NCBI GenBank assembly: GCA_001414345.1
Contig: LLCB01000430.1
Coordinates: 1 to 38,283, forward strand
Direction of reading: 5' to 3'
Length of the DNA stretch: 38,283 bases
DNA from: Hymenoscyphus infarciens
Lineage: Eukaryota > Ascomycota > Leotiomycetes > Helotiales > Helotiaceae
The translations under genes were made by a program, and so were the position numbers. Under the pieces are notes generated by a model. It was not told the origin of the DNA and did no database searches. It saw only the letters and a program-made list of their open reading frames with translations. Of the stretch, positions 1-12,336 are shown piece by piece. Within the stretch, counting starts at the first letter, position 1. Every line of letters starts with the position of its first letter.

Positions 1-884
1 GTAATAGATAAATAAATCGATTACCTAGTATTATTACCTAGTATTATTACTACTAAGGTAATCGATAAATTAATCGATTACCTAGTAGTATTATTTCTAG
101 CTAGGTAATAGATAAATAAATCGATTATCTAGTATTATTACTAGTAAGGTAATCGATAAATAAATCGATTACCTAGTAGTATAATTTCTAGCTAGGTAAT
201 CGATAAATAAATCGATTACCTAGTAAAGTAATCGATAAATAAATCGATTACCTAGTAGTATTATTACTAGTAAAGTAATCGATAAATAAATCGATTACCT
301 AGTAGTATTATTACTAGTAAGGTAATCGATAAATAAATCGATTACCTAGTATTATTATTACTAGCGAAGGTAATCGATAAATAAATCGATTATCTAGTAT
401 TATTATTTCTAGTAAGATAATTAATAGATTAATCGATTATATAGTAGTATTATTTCTAGCTAGGTAATAGATAAATAAATCGATTACCTAGTATTATTAT
501 TACTAGTAAGGTAATAGATAAATAAATCGATTACCTAGTAGTATTATTACTAGTAAGGTAATCGATAAATAAATCGATTATCTAGTATTATTATTACTAG
601 CGAAGGTAATCGATAAATAAATCGATTACCTAGTAGTATTATTACTAATAAGGTAATCGATAAATAAATCGATTACCTAGTAGTATTATTACTAGTAAGG
701 TAATCGATAAATAAATCGATTATCTAGTATTATTATTACTAGCTAAGTAATCGATAAATAAATCGATTACCTAGTAGTATTATTACTAGTAAGATAATCG
801 ATAAATAAATCGATTATCTAGTAGTATTATTACTAGTAAGGTAATCGATAAATAAATCGATTATCTAGTATTATTATTACTAGC

Positions 885-3800
885 GAAGGTAATCGATAAA
901 TAAATCGATTATCTAGTATTATTATTTCTAGTAAGATAATCAATAGATTAATCGATTATATAGTAGTATTATTTCTAGCTAGGTAATAGATAAATAAATC
1001 GATTACCTAGTATTATTATTACTAGTAAGGTAATAGATAAATAAATTAATTACTATTATTATTATTACTAAGATAATTAATAAATAAATCAATTACCTAG
1101 TATTATTTCTAGTAAGGTAATTAATAAATAAATCAATTACCTAATAGTATTACTAGTAAGGTAATAGATAAATAAATCGATTACCTAGTATTATTACTAG
1201 TAAAGTAATCAATAAATAAATCGATTACCTAGTATTATTATTTCTAGTAAGATAATTAATAGATTAATCGATTATATAGTAGTATTATTTCTAGCTAGGT
1301 AATAGATAAATAAATCGATTACCTAGTATTATTATTACTAGTAAAGTAATTAATAAATAAATCAATTATCTAGTATTATTATTACTAGCTAGGTAATAGA
1401 TAAATAAATCGATTATCTAGTATTATTTCTAGTAAAGTAATCGATAAATTAATCGATTACCTAGTAGTATTATTTCTAGTAAGATAATTAATAAATTAAT
1501 CGATTACCTAGTAGTATTATTTCTAGTAAGGTAATTGATAAATTAATCGATTATCTAGTAGTATTATTTCTAGTAAGATAATCGATAAATTAATCGATTA
1601 TCTAATAGTATTATTCCTAGTAAGATAATCGATAAATAAATCAATTACCTAGTATTATTACTAGTAGTATTATTTCTAGTAAAGTAATTGATAAATAAAT
1701 TAATTATCTAGTATTATTATTTCTAGTAAAGTAATCGATAAATAAATCGATTACCTAGTATTATTATTTCTAGTAAGATAATCGATAAATAAATCGATTA
1801 TCTAGTATTATTACTAGTAGTATTATTTCTAGTAAGATAATCGATAAATAAATCGATTACTTAGTATTATTATTTCTAGTAAGGTAATCGATAAATAAAT
1901 CGATTACCTAGTATTATTACCTAGAATTATTACTATTAAAGTAATAGATAAATAAATCGATTATCTAGTATTATTATTACTAGTAAGATAATCGATAAAT
2001 AAATCGATTACCTAGTATTATTACTAGTAGTATTATTTCTAGTAAAGTAATCGATAAATAAATCGATTACCTAGTATTATTATTTCTAGTAAAGTAATTA
2101 ATAAATAAATTGATTATCTAGTAGTATTATTTCTAGTAGAGTAATTAATAAATTAATCAATTACCTAGTATTATTATTACTAGTAAAGTAATTAATAAAT
2201 AAATCGATTATCTAGTATTATTATTTCTAGTAAGATAATCGATAAATAAATTAATTACCTAGTATTATTACCTAGAATTATTACTATTAAGATAATAGAT
2301 ATATAAATCGATTACTTAGTATTATTACTAGTAGAGTAATTAATAAATAAATCGATTACCTAGTATTATTACTAGTAGTATTATTTTTAGTAAGATAATC
2401 GATAAATAAATCGATTACTTAGTATTATTATTTCTAGTAAAATAATCGATAAATAAATCAATTACCTAGTATTATTACCTAGAATTATTACTATTAAGAT
2501 AATAGATAAATAAATCGATATCTAGTATTATTACTAGTATTATTATTACTAGTAAAGTAATTAATAAATAAATTAATTATCTAGTATTATTATTTCTAGT
2601 AAAGTAATCGATAAATAAATCGATTACCTAGTATTATTATTTCTAGTAAGATAATCGATAAATAAATTAATTACCTAGTATTATTACCTAGAATTATTAC
2701 TATTAAGATAATAGATATATAAATCGATTACTTAGTATTATTACTAGTAGAGTAATTAATAAATAAATCGATTACCTAGTATTATTATTAGTAGTATTAT
2801 TTTTAGTAAGATAATCGATAAATAAATCGATTACTTAGTATTATTATTTCTAGTAAAATAATCGATAAATAAATCAATTACCTAGTATTATTACCTAGAA
2901 TTATTACTATTAAGATAATAGATAAATAAATTAATTATCTAGTATTATTACTAGTAAGGTATTATTACTAGTAAGATAATTAATAAATTAATCGATTACC
3001 TAGTAGTATTATTACTAGTAAGATAATCGATAAATAAATCGATTATCTAGTAGTATTATTACTAGTAAGATAATTAATAAATAAATCGATTACCTAGTAT
3101 TATTATTACTAGCTAGGTAATTAATAAATAAATCGATTACCTAGTAGTATTATTACTAGTAAGGTAATTAATAAATAAATCGATTACCTAGTAGTATTAT
3201 TACTAGTAAGATAATTAATAAATAAATCGATTACCTAGTATTATTATTACTAGCTAGGTAATCGATAAATAAATCGATTATCTAGTAGTATTATTACTAG
3301 TAAAGATAATCGATAAATAAATCGATTACCTAGTATTATTATTTCTAGTAAGATAATTAATAGATTAATTAATTATATAGTAGTATTATTTCTAGTAAGA
3401 TAATTAATAAATAAATCGATTATCTAGTAGTATTATTACTAGTAAGATAATCGATAAATAAATTAATTACTTAGTAGTATTATTACTAGTAAGGTAATTA
3501 ATAAATAAATCAATTACCTAGTATTATTACTAGTAAGATAATCGATAAATAAATCGATTACTTAGTATTATTACCTAGTATTATTACTACTAAAGTAATT
3601 AATAAATAAATCGATTACCTAGTATTATTATTACTAGCTAGGTAACTAATAAATAAATCGATTATCTAGTATTATTATTACTATCTAGGTAATTAATAAA
3701 TAAATCGATTACCTAGTATTATTATTTCTAGTAAGATAATTAATAAATAAATCGATTACCTAGTATTATTATTTCTAGTAAGATAATTAATAAATAAATT

Positions 3801-4200
3801 AATTACCTAGTATTATTACTAGTAATATTATTTCTAGTAAGATAATTAATAAATAAATTAATTATCTAGTATTATTATTTCTAGTAAGATAATCGATAAA
3901 TAAATCGATTACCTAGTAGTATTATTTCTACTAAAGTAATTAATAAATAAATTAATTACCTAATATTATTTCTAGTAAAGTAATTAATAAATTAATTAAT
4001 TACCTAGTAGTATTATTCCTAGTAAAATAATTAATAAATAAATTAGTTACTTAGTATTATTATTTCTAATAAGATAATTAATAAATTAATCGATTACCTA
4101 GTAGTATTATTCCTAGTAAGGTAATCGATAAATAAATCGATTATCTAGTATTATTATTACTAGCTAGGTAATTGATAAATAAATCGATTACCTAGTAGTA
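885..4200 (+). repeat. Higher-order duplication in the array, left copy
   Basis: This stretch holds an ordered series of unusual units that recurs in the same order at about 4201-6960. Landmarks: the CTAGCGAAGG linker (885), the AATAGATTAATCGATTATATAG unit (about 940), the unit broken by TATTATTATTATTACTAAG (about 1050), CCTAGAATTATTACTATTAAAG (about 1920), a GGTATTATTACTAG junction (about 2955), and an AACTAATAAATAAATC unit (about 3645). The offset to the second copy shrinks from about 3.33 kb to about 2.80 kb along its length, so several hundred bases of whole units were gained or lost after the duplication. A local repeat of about 430 bp also lies inside it (about 2263 against 2683). Confidence 0.75.
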
Positions 4201-6960
4201 TTATTACTAGCAAAGGTAATCGATAAATAAATCGATTACCTAGTATTATTATTTCTAGTAAAGTAATCAATAGATTAATCGATTATATAGTAGTATTATT
4301 TCTAGCTAGGTAATAGATAAATAAATCGATTACCTAGTATTATTATTACTAGTAAGGTAATAGATAAATAAATCAATTACTATTATTATTATTACTAAGA
4401 TAATTAATAAATAAATCAATTACCTAGTATTATTTCTAGTAAGATAATCGATAAATAAATCGATTACCTAGTAGTATTACTAGTAAGATAATAGATAAAT
4501 AAATCAATTACCTAGTATTATTACTAGTAAAGTAATCGATAAATAAATCGATTACCTAGTATTATTATTTCTAGTAAGATAATCGATAGATTAATCGATT
4601 ACATAGTAGTATTATTTCTAGCTAGGTAATAGATAAATAAATCGATTATCTAGTATTATTATTACTAGTAAAGTAATTAATAAATAAATCAATTATCTAG
4701 TATTATTATTACTAGCTAAGTAATAGATAAATAAATCGATTACCTAGTATTATTTCTAGTAAGATAATCGATAAATTAATCGATTACCTAGTAGTATTAT
4801 TTCTAGTAAGATAATCGATAAATTAATCGATTACCTAGTAGTATTATTTCTAGTAAAGTAATCGATAAATTAATCAATTACCTAGTAGTATTATTTCTAG
4901 TAAGATAATCGATAAATTAATCGATTACCTAGTAGTATTATTCCTAGTAAGATAATCAATAAATAAATCGATTACCTAGTATTATTACCTAGAATTATTA
5001 CTATTAAAGTAATAGATAAATAAATCGATTATCTAGTATTATTATTACTAGTAAGATAATTAATAAATAAATCAATTACCTAGTATTATTACTAGTAGTA
5101 TTATTTCTAGTAAAGTAATTAATAAATAAATCGATTACCTAGTATTATTATTTCTAGTAAAGTAATTAATAAATAAATCGATTACCTAGTAGTATTATTT
5201 CTAATAGAGTAATTAATAAATTAATCGATTACCTAGTATTATTATTACTAATAAGGTAATCGATAAATAAATCGATTACCTAGTATTATTATTTCTAGTA
5301 AGATAATTAATAAATAAATCAATTACCTAGTATTATTACCTAGAATTATTACTATTAAGATAATAAATAAATAAATCAATTACCTAGTATTATTACTAGT
5401 AAGGTATTATTTCTAGTATAGTAATTAATAAATAAATCAATTACCTAGTAGTATTATTTCTAGTAAGATAATTAATAAATAAATCGATTACCTAGTAGTA
5501 TTACTATTAAGATAATAAATATATAAATCGATTATCTAGTATTATTACTAGTAAAGTAATTAATAAATAAATCGATTACCTAGTATTATTACTAGTAGTA
5601 TTATTTCTAGTAAGATAATTAATAAATAAATCAATTACTTAGTATTATTATTTCTAGTAAAATAATTAATAAATAAATCGATTACCTAGTATTATTACCT
5701 AGAATTATTACTATTAAGATAATAGATAAATAAATCAATTACCTAGTATTATTACTAGTAAGGTATTATTACTAGTAAGATAATCGATAAATTAATCGAT
5801 TACCTAGTAGTATTATTACTAGTAAGATAATTAATAAATAAATCGATTATCTAGTAGTATTATTACTAGTAAGATAATTAATAAATAAATCAATTACCTA
5901 GTATTATTATTACTAGCTAGGTAATTAATAAATAAATCGATTACTTAGTAGTATTATTACTAGTAAGGTAATTAATAAATAAATCAATTATCTAGTAGTA
6001 TTATTACTAGTAAGGTAATTAATAAATAAATCGATTACCTAGTATTATTATTACTAGCTAGGTAATTAATAAATAAATCAATTACCTAGTAGTATTATTA
6101 CTAGTAAAGGTAATTAATAAATAAATTAATTATCTAGTATTATTATTTCTAGTAAGATAATTAATAGATTAATTAATTATATAGTAGTATTATTTCTAGT
6201 AAAGTAATTAATAAATAAATTAATTATTTAGTAGTATTATTACTAATAAGGTAATTAATAAATAAATCGATTACCTAGTAGTATTATTACTAGTAAGGTA
6301 ATCGATAAATAAATTAATTACCTAGTATTATTACTAGTAAAATAATTAATAAATAAATCGATTACTTAGTATTATTACCTAGTATTATTACTACTAAAGT
6401 AATTAATAAATAAATCGATTACTTAGTATTATTATTACTAGCTAGATAACTAATAAATAAATCAATTACTTAATATTATTATTACTATCTAGGTAATTAA
6501 TAAATAAATCGATTACTTAGTATTATTATTTCTAGTAAGATAATTAATAAATAAATTAATTACCTAGTATTATTATTTCTAGTAAGATAATTAATAAATA
6601 AATCAATTACTTAGTATTATTACTAGTAATATTATTTCTAGTAAGATAATCGATAAATAAATCAATTATCTAGTATTATTATTTCTAATAAGATAATCGA
6701 TAAATAAATCGATTACTTAGTAGTATTATTTCTACTAAGGTAATTAATAAATAAATCGATTACTTAGTATTATTTCTAGTAAAGTAATTAATAAATTAAT
6801 CGATTACCTAGTAGTATTATTCCTAATAAGATAATCGATAAATAAATCAATTACCTAGTATTATTATTTCTAGTAAGATAATTAATAAATTAATCGATTA
6901 CCTAGTAGTATTATTCCTAGTAAGGTAATTGATAAATAAATCGATTATCTAGTATTATTA
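4201..6960 (+). repeat. Higher-order duplication in the array, right copy
   Basis: This is the right partner of the segment at about 885-4200, with the same landmark units in the same order: CTAGCAAAGG at about 4207, the broken unit at about 4380, CCTAGAATTATTACTATTAAAG at about 4988, the GGTATTATTACTAG junction at about 5760, and the AACTAATAAATAAATC unit at about 6449. In many units the ATCGAT arms have become ATTAAT or ATCAAT. The copy is about 0.5 kb shorter than its partner because of missing units. Confidence 0.75.
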
Positions 6961-7104
6961 CTAGTAGTATTATTACTAGTAAGGTAATCGATAAATAAAT
7001 CGATTATCTAGTATTATTATTTCTAGTAAGATAATCGATAAATAAATCGATTACCTAGTATTATTATTTCTAGTAAGATAATCAATAAATTAATCGATTA
7101 CCTA

Positions 7105-8290
7105 GTAGTATTACTATTAAGGTAATAGATAAATAAATCGATTACTTAGTATTACTAGTAATTAATAAATAAATCGATTACCTAGTATTATTATTTCTAG
7201 TAAGATAATCGATAAATAAATCGATTACCTAGTAGTATTATTTCTAGTAAGATAATCGATAAATAAATCGATATCTAGTATTATTACTAGTAGTATTATT
7301 TCTAGTAAAGTAATTAATAAATAAATCAATTATCTAGTATTATTATTTCTAGTAAGGTAATTAATAAATTAATCGATTATCTAGTAGTATTATTCCTAGT
7401 AAGATAATTAATAAATAAATCGATTATCTAGTATTATTATTTCTAGTAAAGTAATTAATAAATTAATCGATTACCTAGTAGTATTATTTCTAGTAAGATA
7501 ATTAATAAATAAATCGATTACCTAGTATTATTACTAGTAGTATTATTTCTAGTAAGATAATCGATAAATAAATCAATTACTTAGTATTATTATTTCTAGT
7601 AAGATAATCGATAAATAAATCAATTACTTAGTATTATTATTTCTAGTAAGATAATCGATAAATAAATCGATTACCTAGTATTATTACCTAGAGTTATTAC
7701 TATTAAGATAATAGATAAATAAATCGATTACCTAGTATTATTACTAGTAAGGTATTATTTCTAGTATAGTAATCGATAAATAAATCGATTACCTAGTAGT
7801 ATTATTTCTATTAAGATAATCGATAAATAAATCGATTATCTAGTATTATTACTAGTAGTATTATTTCTAGTAAGATAATCGATAAATTAATCGATTATCT
7901 AGTAGTATTATTTCTAGTAAGATAATCGATAAATAAATCGATTACTAAGTAGTATTACTATTAAGGTAATAGATAAATAAATCGATTACCTAGTATTACT
8001 AGTAATTAATAAATAAATCGATTATCTAGTATTATTACTAGTAAGGTAATTAATAAATAAATCGATTACTTAGTATTATTATTTCTAGTAAGATAATCGA
8101 TAAATAAATCGATTATCTAGTAGTATTATTCCTAGTAAGATAATCGATAAATAAATCGATATCTAGTATTATTACTAGTAGTATTATTTCTAGTAAAGTA
8201 ATTGATAAATAAATCGATTATCTAGTATTATTATTTCTAGTAAGATAATTAATAAATTAATCGATTATCTAGTAGTATTATTCCTAGTAA
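7105..8290 (+). repeat. About 845-bp higher-order repeat within the array
   Basis: A rare unit with TTACTATTAAGGTAATAG followed by a shortened TATTACTAGTAATTAAT unit occurs near 7111 and again near 7955, with similar neighbours (including the CGATATCTAG truncated unit at about 7270 and 8158). The spacing of about 845 bp suggests a second, smaller segmental duplication, independent of the larger one to its left. Confidence 0.6.
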
Positions 8291-10124
8291 GATAATCGAT
8301 AGATTAATCGATTATCTAGTATTATTATTACTAGTAAGATAATCAATAAATAAATCGATTATCTAGTATTATTACTAGTAGTATTATTTCTAGTAAGATA
8401 ATCGATAAATAAATCGATTATCTAGTATTATTATTTCTAGTAAGATAATCGATAAATAAATCGATTACCTAGTATTATTATTACTAGTAAGATAATCGAT
8501 AAATAAATCGATTATCTAGTATTATTATTACTAGTAAGATAATCGATAAATAAATCGATTATCTAGTATTATTACTAGTAGTATTATTTCTAGTAAAGTA
8601 ATCGATAAATAAATCGATTACCTAGTATTATTACTAGTAGTATTATTTCTAGTAAGATAATCGATAAATAAATCGATTATCTAGTATTATTATTTCTAGT
8701 AAGATAATCGATAAATAAATCGATTACCTAGTATTATTATTACTAGTAAGATAATCGATAAATAAATCGATTATCTAGTATTATTATTTCTAGTAAGCTA
8801 ATCGATAAATAAATCGATTATATAGTATTATTATTACTATTAAGGTAATCGATAAATAAATCGATTACCTAGTAGTATTATTTCTAGTAAGGTAATCGAT
8901 AAATAAATTAATTACCTAGTATTATTATTACTAGTAAAGTAATCGATAAATAAATCGATTACCTAGTATTATTATTTCTAGTTAGATAATTAATAAAATA
9001 AATCGATTACCTAGTATTATTACTAGTAGTATTATTTCTAGTAAGATAATCGATAAATAAATCGATTATCTAGTATTATTATTTCTAGTAAGATAATTAA
9101 TAAATAAATCGATTACCTAGTATTATTATTTCTAGTAAGATAATTAATAAATTAATCGATTACCTAGTATTATTATTTCTAGTAAGGTAATCGATAAATT
9201 AATCGATTACCTAGTATTATTTCTAATAAGATAATCGATAAATAAATCGATTACCTAGTAGTATTATTTCTAGTAAAGTAATCGATAAATAAATCGATTA
9301 CCTAGTATTATTATTTCTAGTAAAGTAATTGATAAATAAATCGATTACCTAGTATTATTATTTCTAATAAGATAATTAATAAATAAATCGATTACCTAGT
9401 AGTATTATTTCTAATAAGATAATCGATAAATTAATCGATTACCTAGTATTATTATTACTAGTAAGATAATCGATAAATAAATCGATTACCTAGTATTATT
9501 ATTTCTAGTTAGATAATCGATAAATAAATCGATTACCTAGTATTATTACTAGTAGCATTATTTCTAGTAAGGTAATCGATAAATAAATCGATTATCTAGT
9601 ATTATTATTTCTACTAAGATAATCGATAAATAAATCAATTATCTAGTATTATTATTTCTAGTAAGATAATCGATAAATAAATCAATTACCTAGTAGTATT
9701 ATTTCTAGTAAGATAATCGATAAATTAATCGATTACCTAGTATTATTACTAGTAGTATTATTTCTAGTAAAGTAATTAATAAATAAATCAATTACCTAGT
9801 AGTATTATTTCTAGTAAGGTAATTAATAAATAAATCGATTACTTAGTAGTATTATTTCTAGTAGAGTAATTAATAAATTAATCGATTACCTAGTATTATT
9901 ATTACTAGTAAGGTAATCGATAAATAAATCAATTACTATTATTATTATTACTAGTAAGATAATTAATAAATTAATCGATTACCTAGTATTATTTTTACTA
10001 GTATAATTAATAAATAAATCGATTATCTACTTCTATTTCTCTTAAATTTATTATAAGGTAATCGATAAATAAATCTATTATCTTATACTTTTTTTTATAT
10101 AGGTAATCGATAAATTAATTAAGT

Positions 10125-10630
10125 ACGTAAAAACCGGTTCTTATAAACTTATAGTCGGATATACACGTAAGATCCGACCCTTGGCAGGGTGTGTTAGCAT
10201 GCCCGAGGTGCACCAGCCTCTCTCACACCAGAAAAAAACACTAAGAACTAGTAGGCGAAGCTTGAGTCCTTTGTAATAGACTGCAACGGCGTACGTTGTT
10301 TTACGAGGTCCCCATGCTAGCGGCTCGCGCTGTAAAACACGGTAACAGAAACCGTTGGAAATCTGACAATCCTCTAGTAAGGCTGACAACACCGCCACGC
10401 CACCTTTCAAAATAGTGCTGTGTTCCCAGATCTTTACGTGTCTTTTCTTTCTCTTATCACTCTTTTTGTCATGAGCAAGTTTTAATGCGATTTAACTGTT
10501 TTTCTTACTCCCTCAGATTTACATTCCTTCGTCTCTCTCCCTTCCAATTATTACATGTCCTCTTAACAGTAACCCCTCACTGTCTCTTCCGCCTCACTCC
10601 GCCTCAGAAAAATTGTTACCCCGCCAATAC
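10125..10630 (+). promoter_or_regulatory. Upstream region of the GT32 gene
   Basis: The composition changes abruptly here from satellite to balanced DNA with ordinary CpA and TpG content. About 10430-10610 is rich in pyrimidine runs (for example TCTTTTCTTTCTCTTATC and CTCCCTTCC), as is common before fungal start codons. I see no clear TATA box at a fixed distance. 10141-10430 has an incidental open frame on the minus strand, but nothing in it resembles a known protein, so I treat the stretch as intergenic. The whole promoter would have to lie in these roughly 500 bases, since the satellite begins immediately upstream. Confidence 0.5.
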
Positions 10631-11853
10631 ATGACTGTTATCCTCCTCGTACTTCCTCTATACTATGTCACGACTCGGGTAAATCATTTCTACCGTTTAT
10701 TCCATGGGCATTCCGGTATCGCCATCACACAAGAGGAGATAGTGCTTGCTCACAACTTTTCCAATTCTTCGAAAGTAGAGTTTGGGAAGGATCATTCTCA
10801 TACACAGGTGATTCCAAAAATTATCCATCAGGTGTGGCATAACTGGAATGGGGGCGAGGATCGGGATTTGGATAATCGAACTTTGCCGCGGGATTGGGAT
10901 GTTTTGAGGGCGACTTGCAAGGTCAAAAATCCGGAGTGGGAGTTCAAGGTATGTTTGGTTCCCGAGATCTTTGTATTCTTGGTTCAACGTGAGTGCTTTG
11001 AGGCTGACATTCTTTACAGCTATGGACAGAAAAAGCATCGAGGGATTTCATTGCACAGAACTACTCGTGGTTTCTCAAAACCTACGACGGATACAAGTAT
11101 CCCGTTCAAAGAGCCGATACGGTACGCTATTTCTTGATTCGACATTTCGGCGGAATCTATCTTGACCTTGACAATGTAAGCTCGTCCCAAATTTCCCACA
11201 TCCCCCAACAGTAGTTCTCCAGAAACCACAACCACGAGTCAATTTTCCTTCAACAACTAACACCTCACCAGGGCTGCAAATCAACCCTAACCCCCCTCCT
11301 CTACTACCCAGCTTTCCTAACCGACGGGGCCACGCGCTCCCTCTACAATAACATCCTAGGCGGAACCCCAAACCACCCTTTCTACACCCTCCTAACAAAC
11401 TCCCTCATATCCTACGATTACAACTATCTCTTCCCTTACCTAACAGTCGCCTATGCAAGCGGACAATGGTTTGAAACCGCCATTTGGGAGGATTACCATG
11501 CTCTCGTTGCTCTTGCTGAAAACCCAGAGTTCGTTGGTGTGAATTTAGATCGAGAGATTAAAGGTGGGAATGGAAATGCGACGAGAGGTGATATGAGATT
11601 ACATCGCGTCATAATGGAGGAGGAGAAGGAGGAAAATTGGGTTTTCTTTACGAAGGGACGGGGTGGGAGTTGGGTTAATTGGGATAATCTCCTGTTTGGG
11701 TGGGTGGAAGATCATGTTCGTTTTGTGCCGGTTGTTTTGCTTGGTGGAGTTTTTGTGTTATGGGTTGGAGTCTCGAAGTTCTCACAGTGTTTTAGAAGGA
11801 GAACGGAGAGGAATTATACAAAGGTTCGAGGGAAGGAGGATGATAAGGTTTGA
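10631..11853 (+). CDS. GT32 family glycosyltransferase, SUR1/CSG1-like inositolphosphoceramide mannosyltransferase (three exons)
   Basis: Exons are 10631-10948, 11020-11175 and 11272-11853, all joined in phase 0, giving 351 residues with stop TGA. The start is the ATG at 10631; an upstream TTG in the same frame is ignored. The order of motifs is that of the Gly_transf_sug (DXD sugar-binding) family: IPKIIHQVWHNW at residues 61-72, YSWFLKTYDGY around 121-131, QRADTVRYF at 136-144, GGIYLDLDN at 150-158 with the DXD aspartates 155 and 157, then NNILGGTPNHPF (185-196) and YASGQWFETAIWEDYH (219-234). A short hydrophobic N terminus (residues 2-16) looks like a signal anchor, and residues 309-327 form a second membrane segment near the C terminus. 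Relatives add mannose (GDP-mannose donor) to inositolphosphoceramide in the Golgi; the exact substrate here is inferred from the family. No frameshift, premature stop or RIP-like mutation is seen, although the gene lies between a satellite and a transposon block. It has no genic neighbour in the window. Confidence 0.87.
10949..11019 (+). other. Intron 1 of the GT32 gene
   Basis: 71 bp, GTATGT donor, TTACAG acceptor and a CTGAC branch-point match at 11004-11008. Removing it joins ...PEWEFK to LWTEKAS... in phase 0 and restores the family alignment. Confidence 0.88.
11176..11271 (+). other. Intron 2 of the GT32 gene
   Basis: 96 bp, GTAAGC donor, ACCAG acceptor and a CTAAC branch-point match at 11257-11261. 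It splits the conserved block directly after the DXD motif (...YLDLDN / GCKSTLTPLL...). The intron contains several in-frame stops if read through. Confidence 0.88.
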
Positions 11854-11960
11854 TTACAGTGAGTTGCGAGTTAAGCTTGAATTTGCCCACTTTTTTTATA
11901 ATCTAAGCTTTTTTTTTTTTAAAGCTTTCTCCCTCTTTTCTTTAGAAGATAGAAAATAAA
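11854..11960 (+). terminator. Probable 3' UTR and polyadenylation region of the GT32 gene
   Basis: Balanced sequence continues for about 30 bases after the stop codon and then turns T-rich. AAGCTT, a T run and AAAGCTT at 11905-11927 form a short inverted repeat. AATAAA occurs at 11955-11960. Transposon-type composition starts at about this point. Confidence 0.4.
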
Positions 11961-12331
11961 AGTACTCTAAAAGAGACGAGGCCTAGCTAGAAAGAAGCGC
12001 TATATCTAATTATCTCTCTTCTATATTACTTATTAACTTAAAGTAAGTATAATAAAAGTAAACTAAAAAATAGATAATTCTTAAAAAAAACCCCTTTTTT
12101 ATAAAAAAATTCACTACCTCTATAAGGTCTTATCGCTACCTTAATAAGGCCTTCTAAAAAGTAGAATATAAATATAAACTTCTATTTTATATATAAAAAG
12201 TTTATAGAGTAATAGAGGATATATAGAGCTCTCGTTTCCTATTATCTAGTATATACTAATATATATTATTATTAAGTAAAGAGCAAAATAAGATAGTAGA
12301 GAGAGAGCTTTTTTCAAAAACGCTTAGATTA
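11961..12331. other. AT-rich spacer without a recognisable gene
   Basis: CpA/TpG-poor sequence between the gene and retroelement A1. I found no copy of it elsewhere in the window and no readable frame. It may be an older mutated repeat or flanking DNA into which RIP spread. Confidence 0.5.
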
Positions 12332-12336
12332 TAAAA

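Larger units (their letters stand above)
1..10110. repeat. AT-rich minisatellite array with a double-palindrome unit
   Basis: Some 10.1 kb of head-to-tail units of about 44 or 47 bp, around 215-225 copies by length, already running at base 1. The unit reads, in pieces, GGTAATCGAT-AAATAA-ATCGATTACC followed by TAGTAGTATTATTACTAGTAA. The first piece is a perfect 10-bp inverted repeat around a 6-nt loop. The second holds CTAGTA...TACTAG, a smaller dyad. Because of this the array reads almost the same on both strands, apart from the loops. Common variants are the linker (TATTATTATT, TTTCTAG, CCTAGAATTATTACTATTAAG) and the arms (TCGAT, TCAAT, TTAAT, TAGAT). The commonest unit contains no CpA or TpG. 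The array decays at 10010-10110 and stops just before balanced DNA. There are no unique spacers and no open frames. Function is unknown: a structural satellite is plausible, but a centromeric or subtelomeric role is not shown by the sequence. Confidence 0.97.

Noticed and set aside
1..10110. CRISPR-like array of palindromic repeats
   Set aside because: There are no unique spacers; the linker is repetitive too, and the surrounding genome is fungal.
1..10110. Telomere or centromere identity of the satellite
   Set aside because: No TTAGGG-type repeats are present and nothing in the sequence alone shows centromere function.
10141..10410. Minus-strand open frame of 89 codons upstream of the GT32 gene
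   Set aside because: No start context, no recognisable domain, and it stops at the satellite edge. It looks like a chance frame in balanced DNA.
10697..11398. Several minus-strand open frames across the GT32 gene
   Set aside because: They overlap the exons, which carry a clear family signature on the plus strand. They are mirror frames.
11663..11959. Second plus-strand open frame in exon 3, running past the stop codon
   Set aside because: It is out of phase with the conserved GT32 exon; only the frame ending at 11853 continues the motif order.
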